Source of the DNA: Microvirga subterranea
Lineage (GTDB): Bacteria; Pseudomonadota; Alphaproteobacteria; Rhizobiales; Beijerinckiaceae
Direction: 5' to 3'
DNA length: 64,000 bases
Assembly: GCF_003350535.1 (NCBI RefSeq)
Contig: NZ_QQBB01000012.1
Location: 20,263-84,262, forward strand
Shown here: piece by piece, positions 18,144 through 26,281 of the stretch
How positions within the stretch are numbered: the first letter of the stretch is position 1
Layout of the letters: every line of letters begins with the position of its first letter
Program-made: the position numbers and the translations under genes
The notes under the pieces: generated by a model
What the model was told of the DNA's origin: nothing
The model's input: the letters and a program-made list of their open reading frames with translations, nothing else
The model's database searches: none

Positions 18144-19232
18144 TCAGTTGGCGATCTGGCCTGAGATCATCTTTGAGATCGTCTGCCGGAGCACTTCCGT
18201 GGACTTGATCTGCTCTAGGGAGGTTGGTGTCGCCATCTTGGCCTTGGTGCGGGCGACGTGAGCCCCAATCAGCTTGGCGATGTCGGATTCGGGATTGCTG
18301 ATGAGCGGAAGCGCTTCATGCTGGTTGGCGACCGCGATGCCCTCCGTCGTGAGCCATGCCAGGAAAAGCCGCGCGGTGTTCTTGTTCGGCGCATTCTCAG
18401 GCACATAGGCATAACCTTCGAACACAAAGACGTAATCGTCGAGCAGACGGAATTTCTGCGGCTCGCCGTTCTGCATGGTTCTCTGCGCAGCATGATATGT
18501 TGTTATGCCGAAAGGTACCTGTCCGACCGAAATGGCGCGGCTTACGGCCGGCGTTCCCTGTTCGAGAACAGGTTTGTTGCGCAGGAGCTTCGAGGCGTAG
18601 TCCTGCATCGCCTGCGGACCGATCAAATAGGCCATCGAGGGCAGCGGATTCAGGAAGGCCGAATTGATCGCCATCTTGCCCTGCCATTTCGGATCGAGAA
18701 GGTCCGCGGTCGTCTTAGGCAGGCTGGCCTCGTCGATGAGTGCCGGATTCCAGGCGAGACCATAGACCGCATCGAGCACCGGGAGCGCCTGTCCTTTCAA
18801 CTCGGGAAGGACGGCATCGACGGCGCGCTGAATGGCGGGAAGCTGCTTCCCGAAGACCTCCGTCCAGGGATAGGCGACGACTAGATTGCGCGAGACCATG
18901 CTCGACACGTCCTCGGCGCTTCCCAAGCCAATGATGTCGATCGAGCCGCGTCCGCTCGCTGCCTCGGTGATCACTCGGGTATTGGTGGCCGGCGCATTGG
19001 CCGGCGCCCAATCCGGCTTCACCGACAAGCCGAAGCGCTTGTTGAACGCTTCCGTGAGCGCCGCGATCGCCTGAGGGCGACCTGGGCTGCTGAGGCGGAC
19101 GACAAGGCCGTTCTCCTTCTTCGCCGCCTCGAGAACGGATTCGAAAGTCGCTGGTGCCGGTTGGGCTGAGACCGGCCCGATCAGGCATGCTGTTAATACA
19201 GTTGCAAATAGCGCGCAGAGTCGTCGAGCCAT
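18144..19232 (-). CDS. Periplasmic solute-binding protein, iron/polyamine-type family 1
   Basis: A 362-residue secreted binding protein and first gene of the transporter-ligase operon. The start at 19232 is chosen because GGGAGG lies 5 bases upstream, and the protein then begins with a classical signal peptide (MARRLCALFATVLTAC, predicted cleavage near VSAQPA). The mature part shows the family 1 fold: LVVRLSSPGRPQAIAALTEAF, later VYGLAWNPALID and DLLDPKWQGKMAI. I do not see the tyrosine pair that coordinates ferric iron in FbpA-type proteins, so an organic ligand is more likely. Ligand unknown. Confidence 0.88.
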   Translation of the reverse strand: MARRLCALFATVLTACLIGPVSAQPAPATFESVLEAAKKENGLVVRLSSPGRPQAIAALTEAFNKRFGLSVKPDWAPANAPATNTRVITEAASGRGSIDIIGLGSAEDVSSMVSRNLVVAYPWTEVFGKQLPAIQRAVDAVLPELKGQALPVLDAVYGLAWNPALIDEASLPKTTADLLDPKWQGKMAINSAFLNPLPSMAYLIGPQAMQDYASKLLRNKPVLEQGTPAVSRAISVGQVPFGITTYHAAQRTMQNGEPQKFRLLDDYVFVFEGYAYVPENAPNKNTARLFLAWLTTEGIAVANQHEALPLISNPESDIAKLIGAHVARTKAKMATPTSLEQIKSTEVLRQTISKMISGQIAN

Positions 19233-19559
19233 GAATTCCTCCCAGTGCGAGCCGATCGTGGGACGGGAGCAGTCTGGCAAACTGTCCCCTCGGCTTTTTG
19301 TGATCTGTGCATCCGGCTCTTGCGGCCAGTTTGCGTTGGATCTTAACAGTGGCGCAGAGGCTAAGGTCCAGCGTCTAGTCGAGCATACCTCATATGGACG
19401 AGACCGGTTGCCCTAAGATGCATACTCGCTCTAGGACAATATTCGACCGAGGCCGACGACCAGATCGCAATCTCCCCTCCGCCTACTCGATCCGGACGAT
19501 GCACCCACCCGCGCCTGGCCCCATAATGGCGGAGAAACATGCTTCCCGGGAGGTCGCGC
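19233..19559. promoter_or_regulatory. Divergent control region with TCCGGACGAT
   Basis: This 327-base interval separates the leftward transporter operon from the rightward epimerase operon and must hold both promoters. TCCGGACGAT at 19491-19500 differs by one base from the window's recurrent TTCGGACGAT word. The same variant also occurs inside the first coding region near 1412, so this copy is weak evidence on its own. No other clear structure was seen. Confidence 0.35.
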
Positions 19560-20468
19560 ATGAAGGTCCTGATCGTCGGCGGAACGGGCATGATCGGCGG
19601 CCACGCGGCGGATTTTCTAGCCGAGCGGGGCCATTCGATCACGATCGCCGCCCGCAAGCCCCCGCCGCCCACTGTACCGATGGCAGCTTATCCCGTCTTG
19701 CTCGGCGACTATACGCAAGGCACCTTCACAGAGGCGGACCTTGCCTCCTTCGACGCCGTTCTCTTCGCGGCTGGCAACGATATAAGGCACCTTCAGAAGA
19801 ACACGGACGAGCAGGAATTCTGGGACCGGACCCAGATCGAGGGCGTTCCGCGCTTCGTGGCGCTGGCCAAGCGTGCCGGCGTCCGGCGCGTTGTGCAACT
19901 CGGCAGCTATTATCATCAGGTGATGCCGCACCTCATCGCGGAAAACGCCTATGTCCGCGCACGGCACCTTGCTGACGAGGGTGCGCGGGCACTGGCGACA
20001 CCGGACTTTAACGTCTCGACGCTCAACCCGCCCTCGATCGTCGGAGTTATTCCGGGTGTTCCCGCCAAGCGCTACGAAACCCTGACTGCCTGGGCGAAGG
20101 GACGGCGTCCCGAAATTCCCGATTACGCTCCCACCGGCGGGACGAACTACATGTCCGTGCGCTCCCTCTGCGAGGCCATATGGGGCGCCCTGCAGCATGC
20201 GGAGTCAGGTACGGCCTACCTGATTGGTGACGCCAATCTCTCCTTTCGCGACTTCTTCCAGATGATCTTCGATGCGGCCGGCAGCTCCCGCCGTTTGGAG
20301 GAGCGCGACCAAGAGCATCCCCTGCTGCCGGATGCCTTCATCGTTCCGGGCCGCGGCAAGGTTCTCGCCTATGAGCCCGATCCGGCCGAGACGGCGCTCC
20401 TCGGCTACACGCGCGGGGATGTGCAGCGGGCCGTGAACGAGGTCGTCGCCCTGGTCGATGCGGCATGA
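19560..20468 (+). CDS. NAD-dependent epimerase/dehydratase family protein (extended SDR)
   Basis: About 302 residues. The N-terminal Rossmann motif is VLIVGGTGMIGGHAADFL. The active-site region around VQLGSYYHQ lacks an obvious YxxxK triad, so the protein may be an atypical or isomerase-like extended SDR. The ATG at 19560 follows GGGAGG by 6 bases, and an in-frame ATG at 19539 is less well placed. It overlaps the next gene by 4 bases (ATGA), so translation is coupled. The trio with a SnoaL-like protein and a classical SDR suggests successive steps on a ring or polyketide-like ketone. No substrate can be assigned. Confidence 0.78.
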   Translation: MKVLIVGGTGMIGGHAADFLAERGHSITIAARKPPPPTVPMAAYPVLLGDYTQGTFTEADLASFDAVLFAAGNDIRHLQKNTDEQEFWDRTQIEGVPRFVALAKRAGVRRVVQLGSYYHQVMPHLIAENAYVRARHLADEGARALATPDFNVSTLNPPSIVGVIPGVPAKRYETLTAWAKGRRPEIPDYAPTGGTNYMSVRSLCEAIWGALQHAESGTAYLIGDANLSFRDFFQMIFDAAGSSRRLEERDQEHPLLPDAFIVPGRGKVLAYEPDPAETALLGYTRGDVQRAVNEVVALVDAA

Positions 20469-20923
20469 GCGAACGGACGGAAGACATCCGCCTCGGGTTC
20501 GCACTGCGCCGCGTCGCAGAACTCTATGCCTATGCCGCGGACACGGGAGATGGCGATCTTTTCGCGGAGCAGTTCGTCGATGGCGGCGTGCTGGAGTCTC
20601 CGCGCGGCCTGTTTGAAGGGCGTGCCGCCCTGGCTGCCGTGCCTGCTCTGCTTCGGGCGCGCTATGCCGAAACCTTCCATGCTGTTCACAACCAGGTCGT
20701 CCATCCCGCCAGAGATGGGGCAGAGGCCGTCACCTACTGCATAGCGCGGCATTTCTGGCATGGCGAGGCCAGTGGCCTCCTCTGTTACGAGATGACCATC
20801 CGCTATCTGGATCTTTTCGCCCACGAGACGGGGCAATGGCGCCTGTCGCGGCGCAGGCTCGTCGTTCTCGGCACCCGTACATTTCCTATGGAAACCGCGG
20901 CGCCGTTCGCGCAGCGAAATTGA
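20465..20923 (+). CDS. SnoaL-like / nuclear transport factor 2 fold protein
   Basis: A 152-residue protein of the SnoaL-like group, which includes ketosteroid isomerase, dehydratases and cyclases sharing a cone-shaped cavity. Visible hallmarks are the opening helix RVAELYAYAADTGDGDLFAEQFVDGG, FHAVHNQVVHPARDG in the middle and LFAHETGQWRLSRRRLVV at the end. The start overlaps the upstream gene stop by 4 bases. Context between two dehydrogenase-like genes and beside a steroid-ring cluster makes an isomerase or dehydratase role plausible. Catalytic residues cannot be assigned with confidence. Confidence 0.75.
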   Translation: MSERTEDIRLGFALRRVAELYAYAADTGDGDLFAEQFVDGGVLESPRGLFEGRAALAAVPALLRARYAETFHAVHNQVVHPARDGAEAVTYCIARHFWHGEASGLLCYEMTIRYLDLFAHETGQWRLSRRRLVVLGTRTFPMETAAPFAQRN

Positions 20924-20933
20924 GAGGTTCGCG

Positions 20934-21833
20934 ATGAAGACTTCGGAGGACGAGTCGCTTCTGGGGCTGACCGGCAAGGTTGCGCTGATCACCGGAGGCG
21001 GCGCGGGGATCGGACGGGCGACGGCAGAACTCTTCGCGCAGGCCGGCATGGCGGTTGCGGCGGCAGAAATCGACCCTGCACGGGCATCTGCCCTTCGTAA
21101 CACGCTGCAGGCCTCCGGCGTCGAGAGCCTCGTCCTCGAGGTCGATGTCCGCAAGAGCGAAGATGTCGCTGCCCTGCTCTCAGATGTTGGGGCGCGCTTC
21201 GGGCGGCTCGACGTCTTGGTCAACAATGTCGGCGACTACCTTGGCTATAAGATGGCCTTCGAGGATTCGACTGAAGCGGAATGGAACGCACTTTACGCTG
21301 TCAACCTGCTACATGTCTTTCAGGTCACGAAGGCCGCGCTTCCACTCATGCGCCGAAGTTGCGAGGGTGGCAGCATCATCAATCTCTCGACCATCGAGGC
21401 CTTTCGCGGCATCCCGTTGACGGTTGTCTACGCGGCATTCAAGGCCGCGATTACCGGGTTCACGCAGAGCCTCGCCGTGGAACTCGGGCCGGACAACATC
21501 CGCGTCAACGCAATCGCACCCGAAACCACGAATTCTGCTCAGATCGTCGCAACGCAGCGCGTGCCGCCGGAGAACCGCTCCTATATCAGCCGGTGGTTCC
21601 CCATCGGGCGGTTCGGCGAAGGCAGCGACTCCGCGGGGGCCGCGCTGTTTCTGGCATCGGATCGCCTGTCGGGTTGGGTGACCGGCTCCACTATCTTGGT
21701 CGATGGCGGCGCATTGGCGGCCGGAGCCTGGATGCGTCTTCCCGATGGCAAGGGCTGGACACATCTTCCAATCATCGTTGCGGACGGTTATACGCCCCGT
21801 AGCGCCGTTCCACCGGACGGCTCTCCGGATTGA
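20934..21833 (+). CDS. Short-chain dehydrogenase/reductase
   Basis: A 299-residue classical SDR. The coenzyme motif is ITGGGAGIGRATAELF, followed by VLVNNVGDYLG (NNAG equivalent), INLSTIEAF with the catalytic Ser, and VYAAFKAAITG with Tyr and Lys. The C-terminal FLASDRLSGWVTGSTILVDGG is typical. It ends with a 30-residue extension, and its last 46 bases overlap the end of the convergent gamma-carbonic-anhydrase-like gene. The start is 10 bases after the SnoaL-like gene with GAGAGG-like spacing. A hydroxysteroid or hydroxyacyl substrate would fit the neighbourhood but is not shown by sequence. Confidence 0.86.
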   Translation: MKTSEDESLLGLTGKVALITGGGAGIGRATAELFAQAGMAVAAAEIDPARASALRNTLQASGVESLVLEVDVRKSEDVAALLSDVGARFGRLDVLVNNVGDYLGYKMAFEDSTEAEWNALYAVNLLHVFQVTKAALPLMRRSCEGGSIINLSTIEAFRGIPLTVVYAAFKAAITGFTQSLAVELGPDNIRVNAIAPETTNSAQIVATQRVPPENRSYISRWFPIGRFGEGSDSAGAALFLASDRLSGWVTGSTILVDGGALAAGAWMRLPDGKGWTHLPIIVADGYTPRSAVPPDGSPD

Positions 21834-22360
21834 GCGTTGAGCGATATTTCCCGTCCAAACTCCCGTGCGAGATCGGCATAGCGGGCCGGACCGCGCCCGA
21901 TCATCAGCTTCTCCTTTTCTCCGACAGCGCGGATGCGCCGCGCCGGGCGGCCGGCCCACAGCTCGCCCGATCTGATGCGCTTGCCCGGCGTGACGAAGCT
22001 GCCCGCTGCCACAAAGGCCCCGCTCTCGACGACGACGCCGTCGAGGATCATGGCCTGCATACCGATGAAGGATCCTGATTCGATGCGGCAGCCGTGGATC
22101 ATGGCCATATGGCCGATGAGCACGTTGTCGCCGATGAAGGTGTCCGCCGGCGCATCGCCGACATGAACGACGGTGTTGTCTTGGATGTTCGAGCCTGCAC
22201 CGACATGGATCCGGTTGAAGTCTCCACGCAGGACAACGCCAAACCAGATCGAACTGCCGGCCCCGATTTCCACGTCCCCGACGATAGTGGCATTGGGGGC
22301 GATGAATGCATCGTCCGCGATGCGCGGCGAGAAGCCCCTGAAGGGCATGATCAATCCCAT
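21788..22360 (-). CDS. Gamma-carbonic-anhydrase-like hexapeptide-repeat protein
   Basis: A 190-residue left-handed beta-helix protein. Hexapeptide turns (IAPNATIVGDVEIGAGSSIWFG onward) run through residues 15-150. The three zinc-type histidines of gamma carbonic anhydrases are present: one in NTVVHVG and two in LIGHMAMIHGC. PaaY/CaiE-type proteins of this family often accompany CoA-ester catabolism, where PaaY is a thioesterase. That is a realistic alternative to carbonic anhydrase. It is convergent with the SDR gene, overlapping it by 46 bases, and lies 102 bases beyond the start of the liv-type binding protein's end. Confidence 0.82.
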   Translation of the reverse strand: MGLIMPFRGFSPRIADDAFIAPNATIVGDVEIGAGSSIWFGVVLRGDFNRIHVGAGSNIQDNTVVHVGDAPADTFIGDNVLIGHMAMIHGCRIESGSFIGMQAMILDGVVVESGAFVAAGSFVTPGKRIRSGELWAGRPARRIRAVGEKEKLMIGRGPARYADLAREFGREISLNAQSGEPSGGTALRGV

Positions 22361-22462
22361 CGTGATGTCCTTGGCAAGATGGATGCATGACGGCCGGTCG
22401 TTTCAGCCGTCAACATTTGGACTGTCATGCGCGCGCCGTGCGGGCGGGACAGCATCCCGCAT

Positions 22463-23713
22463 CTACTCCGTAAGCTTGATACCCGGTGTAGGCGGCGGCG
22501 CGACGGAAGCATTGTCTTCCGCCACGAATTGCGCGATGGACCAGCCCCGCCTGTCGGTGTCCGACGCTACGAAGTTATAGAAGTTGGAATCGCCCGTGGC
22601 CTGGTGATCCGAGCGAAACGATCGCTTGCCGCCGACCGTGTCGAAGGTGTTCTCCTCCAGAGCTTTCGCGACGGCTTTGCTCGATGCGGTGCCTGCCTTG
22701 GCTATTGCCTGAACGTAGACGTCGATGGCGGCATGGGAAATTCCCACATAGCCGCTCGGCCTATCGTCTCCGGTGCGAGCGACATAATCGTCATAAAGGC
22801 GCTTGGCGGCAGGGATCCTGTCCACATAGGCGCCGGAATACCAGTCCGAGGCCGTCCAGAAGTTCGGAGGCGTGCGCTTGCCCAGGGCATTGGCGAGCAC
22901 AACGTCGTTGCCCATGTCCATGAAGACCTTGATCTTCCGCTCCCAGCCGAAGGGACGGGCCTGCTGGACCAGGGTCGCGGGATCAGGGAACGACAGCATC
23001 AGTCCCTCGACGGGGCCCGCCATGATCTGGGCGATTTCGTTCTTGAAGTCGTTGGCGCCGACCTTGACCTTGATGACGTCGGTAATCACTGGCTCCTCGC
23101 CCGCAATCTCAGGATAATAGCGCTTGATGCCCGCCGCAAAGGCACGCCATTGCGAGGCTCCCGCCTCGTTGTCCGTAGTTATCCCACTCCAATGTCGAAC
23201 CTTGGGGTATCTCTGCGCCGCGAGCCGCCCGGCCGCGCGCCCTCGTATTGCCGCGTTCTCGTTAAGCCGAAAGCCCAGCGGATTAAAATTCTCGTGCGTG
23301 AGCGAGTCTCCGTTCGCATGCAGCGTCATGAAGAGACCGTCGATCGACTGCAAAATTCCGAAGGCTGCGAGTGCGGTCGCGGTAAAGACCCCGCCCGTGA
23401 ACAGCTTCACGCCGAGGCCGGACAACTCTCTCATGGCGGCGACGGTTTCGTTTGGGTTGATCTTGTCGTCGCGCACGATGAGTTCAACCGGACGGCCCAT
23501 GACGCCGCCGGCCTTGTTCAATTGCTCGACGGCGATCTCGGCGCCGATCTTGACGTCGCGTCCGAGGTCGGGAGCGAACCCCGTGATAGGAGCGAGCAGT
23601 CCGATCCGGATCGGACCGGAATCCTGCGCGAAGACGCGGCCGCCAAGGGACATTGTGCCGAGCGCAGTGGCAGAACCGATCACCAGACCTCGCCGGCTTA
23701 TACGGTATGACAT
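22463..23713 (-). CDS. Branched-chain amino-acid-type ABC transporter binding protein, Tat-exported
   Basis: A 416-residue periplasmic binding protein of the LivJ/HAAT family. The ATG at 23713 follows GGGAGG by 6 bases. The N-terminus is a twin-arginine leader (SRRGLVIGSATALG, cleavage near VFAQ). The body shows IRIGLLAPITGFAPDLGRD, then AVEQLNKAGGVMGRPVELIVRDD, both typical. The cognate permease-ATPase genes (24320-27727) diverge from it, with the DUF1330 gene in between. Ligands in this family include amino acids, amides and aromatic or alicyclic acids. The catabolic context favours an acid. Confidence 0.9.
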   Translation of the reverse strand: MSYRISRRGLVIGSATALGTMSLGGRVFAQDSGPIRIGLLAPITGFAPDLGRDVKIGAEIAVEQLNKAGGVMGRPVELIVRDDKINPNETVAAMRELSGLGVKLFTGGVFTATALAAFGILQSIDGLFMTLHANGDSLTHENFNPLGFRLNENAAIRGRAAGRLAAQRYPKVRHWSGITTDNEAGASQWRAFAAGIKRYYPEIAGEEPVITDVIKVKVGANDFKNEIAQIMAGPVEGLMLSFPDPATLVQQARPFGWERKIKVFMDMGNDVVLANALGKRTPPNFWTASDWYSGAYVDRIPAAKRLYDDYVARTGDDRPSGYVGISHAAIDVYVQAIAKAGTASSKAVAKALEENTFDTVGGKRSFRSDHQATGDSNFYNFVASDTDRRGWSIAQFVAEDNASVAPPPTPGIKLTE

Positions 23714-23762
23714 TGTGATCCTCCCAGATCCTGTTTGTCTTTGCTTTCGTGCGAATGGCGTG

Positions 23763-24089
23763 TCATTCCGCCCGTTCATAGGTCCACGGCATGCCATCAA
23801 CGAGAATGGCCTTGCTGACGGATGAAGCGAAGCGGGCGCGAACCGACTCCTGATATTCAGCGGAATAATAGAAGGCGCGGGCTTGGTCCCATGACGGGAA
23901 CTCCACGATGAAGAACCGGTCCGGCGTCCAGCCACCCTCGAAGGTTTCCAGGCGCCCCTCTTGGCCTGCGACGCTGCGGACCATGAAGCGCCCGCCATGC
24001 CGGTCGAGAATGGGTCGAGCGGCGGAGCGATAGCTCTCGTATTGCTCGCGGTCGTTGATCGAGATCTCGAAAATGAGATAGGCGGCCAA
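23763..24089 (-). CDS. DUF1330 family protein
   Basis: A 108-residue ferredoxin-like alpha-beta protein with the usual DUF1330 pattern: AAYLIFEISINDREQYESYRS, then ILDRHGGRF, and FIVEFPSWDQARAFYYSAEYQ near residue 75. The TTG at 24089 is preferred because GGGAGG lies 5 bases upstream and family members begin at this point; an ATG at 24104 would overlap that site. It is 49 bases before the binding-protein gene on the same strand and probably cotranscribed. The family has no established function. It is often found beside catabolic genes. Confidence 0.8.
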   Translation of the reverse strand: MAAYLIFEISINDREQYESYRSAARPILDRHGGRFMVRSVAGQEGRLETFEGGWTPDRFFIVEFPSWDQARAFYYSAEYQESVRARFASSVSKAILVDGMPWTYERAE

Positions 24090-24181
24090 TCGTCCCTCCC
24101 CCATTGCCGCAAAGGCGCTGCCGTCTTCGCGATAGACCTTGCTTCACGACAAGCATTCAGGGATCAACTTGTAAGGATGTA

Positions 24182-24191
24182 ATCGTCCGAA
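24182..24191 (-). promoter_or_regulatory. Candidate operator TTCGGACGAT (inverted) before the Liv operon
   Basis: On the minus strand this reads TTCGGACGAT, identical to the copy at 9086. It lies in the 230-base divergent region between the DUF1330 gene and the fused permease gene, 93 bases from the former start and about 130 from the latter. Its recurrence suggests that the Liv-type transporter shares a regulator with the ipd operons. Confidence 0.4.
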
Positions 24192-24319
24192 CAGACTAAG
24201 ACGTAGGTTAGCCGTCATGCGCCAATTGAAATGTTCGGAAAGAGGATGCGTATGTTGGCGTGCTGTAACCAGAAGCGGCCGCGCCAAAACTCAATGAAAT
24301 TTTATTGAGGAGGTGGCGC

Positions 24320-26281
24320 GTGGGGATGCAGATCGGATTTGCGCTGTTCAACGGCTTGACGGTCGGAATGTCGATCTTCTTGGTGGCAGCGGGAATAACG
24401 CTCGTCTTCGGCATGCTGAAGATCCTGAATATCGCCCATGGCAGCTTCTTCATGATCGGCGCCTATGTAGCCTACTCGGCCATCGGCTCTCAACCGGACA
24501 GCACATGGCAGCTGGTGTTCGCAGCCATTCTCTCTGGGGGCGTGCTTGCCGCGCTCGGGCTGGTCCTCAATGCGGGCGTCTTTCAGCGCTTGCGCAACAT
24601 TGGCGAGGCCTATTCGCTGATTGCGACCTTCGCCCTCCTGATGATCTGTAACGGTGCCACCAAGATAATTTGGGGCGTCAATTATCATTCCGTGAGCTCA
24701 CCCGACGCCCTCGCGGGGGCAGTGAGCTACGGCAGCTTTTTTGCTCCCTCGTATTCGCTGTTCATCATCGGGCTGGGCGTGCTCACCTTCCTTATCCTGG
24801 AGATCGTGATCCACCGCTCGCCGGTGGGAAAGATCGTAAGAGCCGTCGCACACGACCCGTGGATGGCCAATCTTGTCGGCCTCAACACGTCGCGGATCTA
24901 CGCGCTTGTGGTGATGGCGGCATTCTTCTGCGTCGGCATGGCCGGCGGACTGCTGCTGCCGAACCAGAGTCTTACGCCGCTGCTGTTCGAGTCCTATCTC
25001 CTGCAGTCCTTTATGGTGGTGATCATCGGAGGCCTGGGCAACATCCGGGGTGCCTTCATCGGTGCCATCATGCTCGGGCTGATCGAAGGCGCGAACTTCC
25101 TAATGCTGCCCGGTCTTCCCGGTATCCTGGTATATGTCGTCCTCGTCGGCTTTCTTCTGTGGCGTCCGCACGGGCTCTTCCCCCAGCCGGGAGCGGATAC
25201 GGCCGACCGGGTGGAGGGCATGGCCGAAACGGACGGAGTTCCGGCGACGATGCCGCCGAAGTTGCTCTCGGGCGGAATCGCCGCGGCAGTCCTTGTGGTC
25301 GGCATCCTTGCAAGCACGCCATTCTGGGCCAATGCCGGATTTCTGTTCATAGTCGGCTTCGCCATGGTCGAAGCTGTGCTGGCCCTCTCCTGGAACCTGT
25401 TATTCGGTTATGCCGGCCTCACGACCTTCGGCCACGCGGCTTTCTTCGCGCTCGGGGCCTATTTCGTGGGCTTCCTTCTGCGCCAGGACACAGGCATCCC
25501 GTTTCTGGCGCTCCTATCGGGCTCGCTCGCTCTCGGGGCGTTCATCGCCTTCATCGTGGGTTTCGTCGCCATCCGGCGCACGAGCGGCATCGCGCTTGGT
25601 ATTCTCACCTTGTCGCTTGGCGAGATCCTCAGGCGAGCCATCAACTATTCCCCGGCGCTCGGCAGCGATGACGGCCTGTCCGGCATCCCGCGGCCGCAGA
25701 TCGACCTCGGCGTCATTCTTGTCGATCTCAGCTCGGAGCGCGCGTATTTCTGGTTTCTGCTCGCAGCCTGTTCGCTCGTCGCGCTTGCGTTGTGGAGCTT
25801 TACCGTCGGACCCATCGGCCGTGTCCTGATTGCGCTAAGGCAGGATCCGGTTCGCGCAGAGTTTCTTGGCATTGATGTCAGGCGGTATCGGCTCCTTGCC
25901 TTCGTGATCTCCGGCGCCGTCGCGGCGCTGGCCGGCGCGCTGCAAGCACCCTGGGCGCAGATCGTCACACCGGAAGCCGCAAGCTATCTGCATTCCACCC
26001 AGCCCATGCTGAACACGCTGCTGGGCGGATCGGGCTACTTCTGGGGTCCGATCGTCGGATCAGCGATCTTCTCGGGCATCAGCTATGCGACCCGTACCCT
26101 GGCGGGTCTGTCCGAGGTCGTCAGTGGCGGTATCCTTCTGGTCGTCGTTCTCGCCGCACCCGGAGGAGTGCTTGGTCTCGGTTCGCGTTTCGGCCGGATG
26201 TGGCGCTTAGGTGCGGTGCGCAAACGACCCGGCGTCGATGATCTGCCGCAGGTCGGAAAACGAGCAGTGGGTAGGCCATGA
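24320..26281 (+). CDS. Fused LivH-LivM ABC transporter permease
   Basis: A single polypeptide of about 653 residues carrying both permease subunits of a branched-chain amino-acid-type importer. The LivH half (1-290) begins FALFNGLTVGMSIFLVAAGITLVFGMLKILNIAHG. The LivM half (about 335-640) contains LSWNLLFGYAGLTTFGHAAFFALGAY and GGSGYFWGPIVGSA. Each has multiple hydrophobic helices. GTG at 24320 is chosen (GAGGAGG 6 bases upstream); ATG at 24326 is also possible. The last bases overlap livG. Separate LivH and LivM proteins are more usual, but such fusions are known in alphaproteobacteria. Confidence 0.9.
   Translation: MGMQIGFALFNGLTVGMSIFLVAAGITLVFGMLKILNIAHGSFFMIGAYVAYSAIGSQPDSTWQLVFAAILSGGVLAALGLVLNAGVFQRLRNIGEAYSLIATFALLMICNGATKIIWGVNYHSVSSPDALAGAVSYGSFFAPSYSLFIIGLGVLTFLILEIVIHRSPVGKIVRAVAHDPWMANLVGLNTSRIYALVVMAAFFCVGMAGGLLLPNQSLTPLLFESYLLQSFMVVIIGGLGNIRGAFIGAIMLGLIEGANFLMLPGLPGILVYVVLVGFLLWRPHGLFPQPGADTADRVEGMAETDGVPATMPPKLLSGGIAAAVLVVGILASTPFWANAGFLFIVGFAMVEAVLALSWNLLFGYAGLTTFGHAAFFALGAYFVGFLLRQDTGIPFLALLSGSLALGAFIAFIVGFVAIRRTSGIALGILTLSLGEILRRAINYSPALGSDDGLSGIPRPQIDLGVILVDLSSERAYFWFLLAACSLVALALWSFTVGPIGRVLIALRQDPVRAEFLGIDVRRYRLLAFVISGAVAALAGALQAPWAQIVTPEAASYLHSTQPMLNTLLGGSGYFWGPIVGSAIFSGISYATRTLAGLSEVVSGGILLVVVLAAPGGVLGLGSRFGRMWRLGAVRKRPGVDDLPQVGKRAVGRP

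Noticed and set aside
18144..19232. Ferric iron transporter operon
   Set aside because: The transporter class fits, but no ferric-binding tyrosine pair was seen in the binding protein, and the operon ends in a CoA ligase.
22427..23710. A 427-codon plus-strand frame over the binding protein
   Set aside because: It is the complement of the Tat-exported binding protein and has no recognisable domain or ribosome-binding site.
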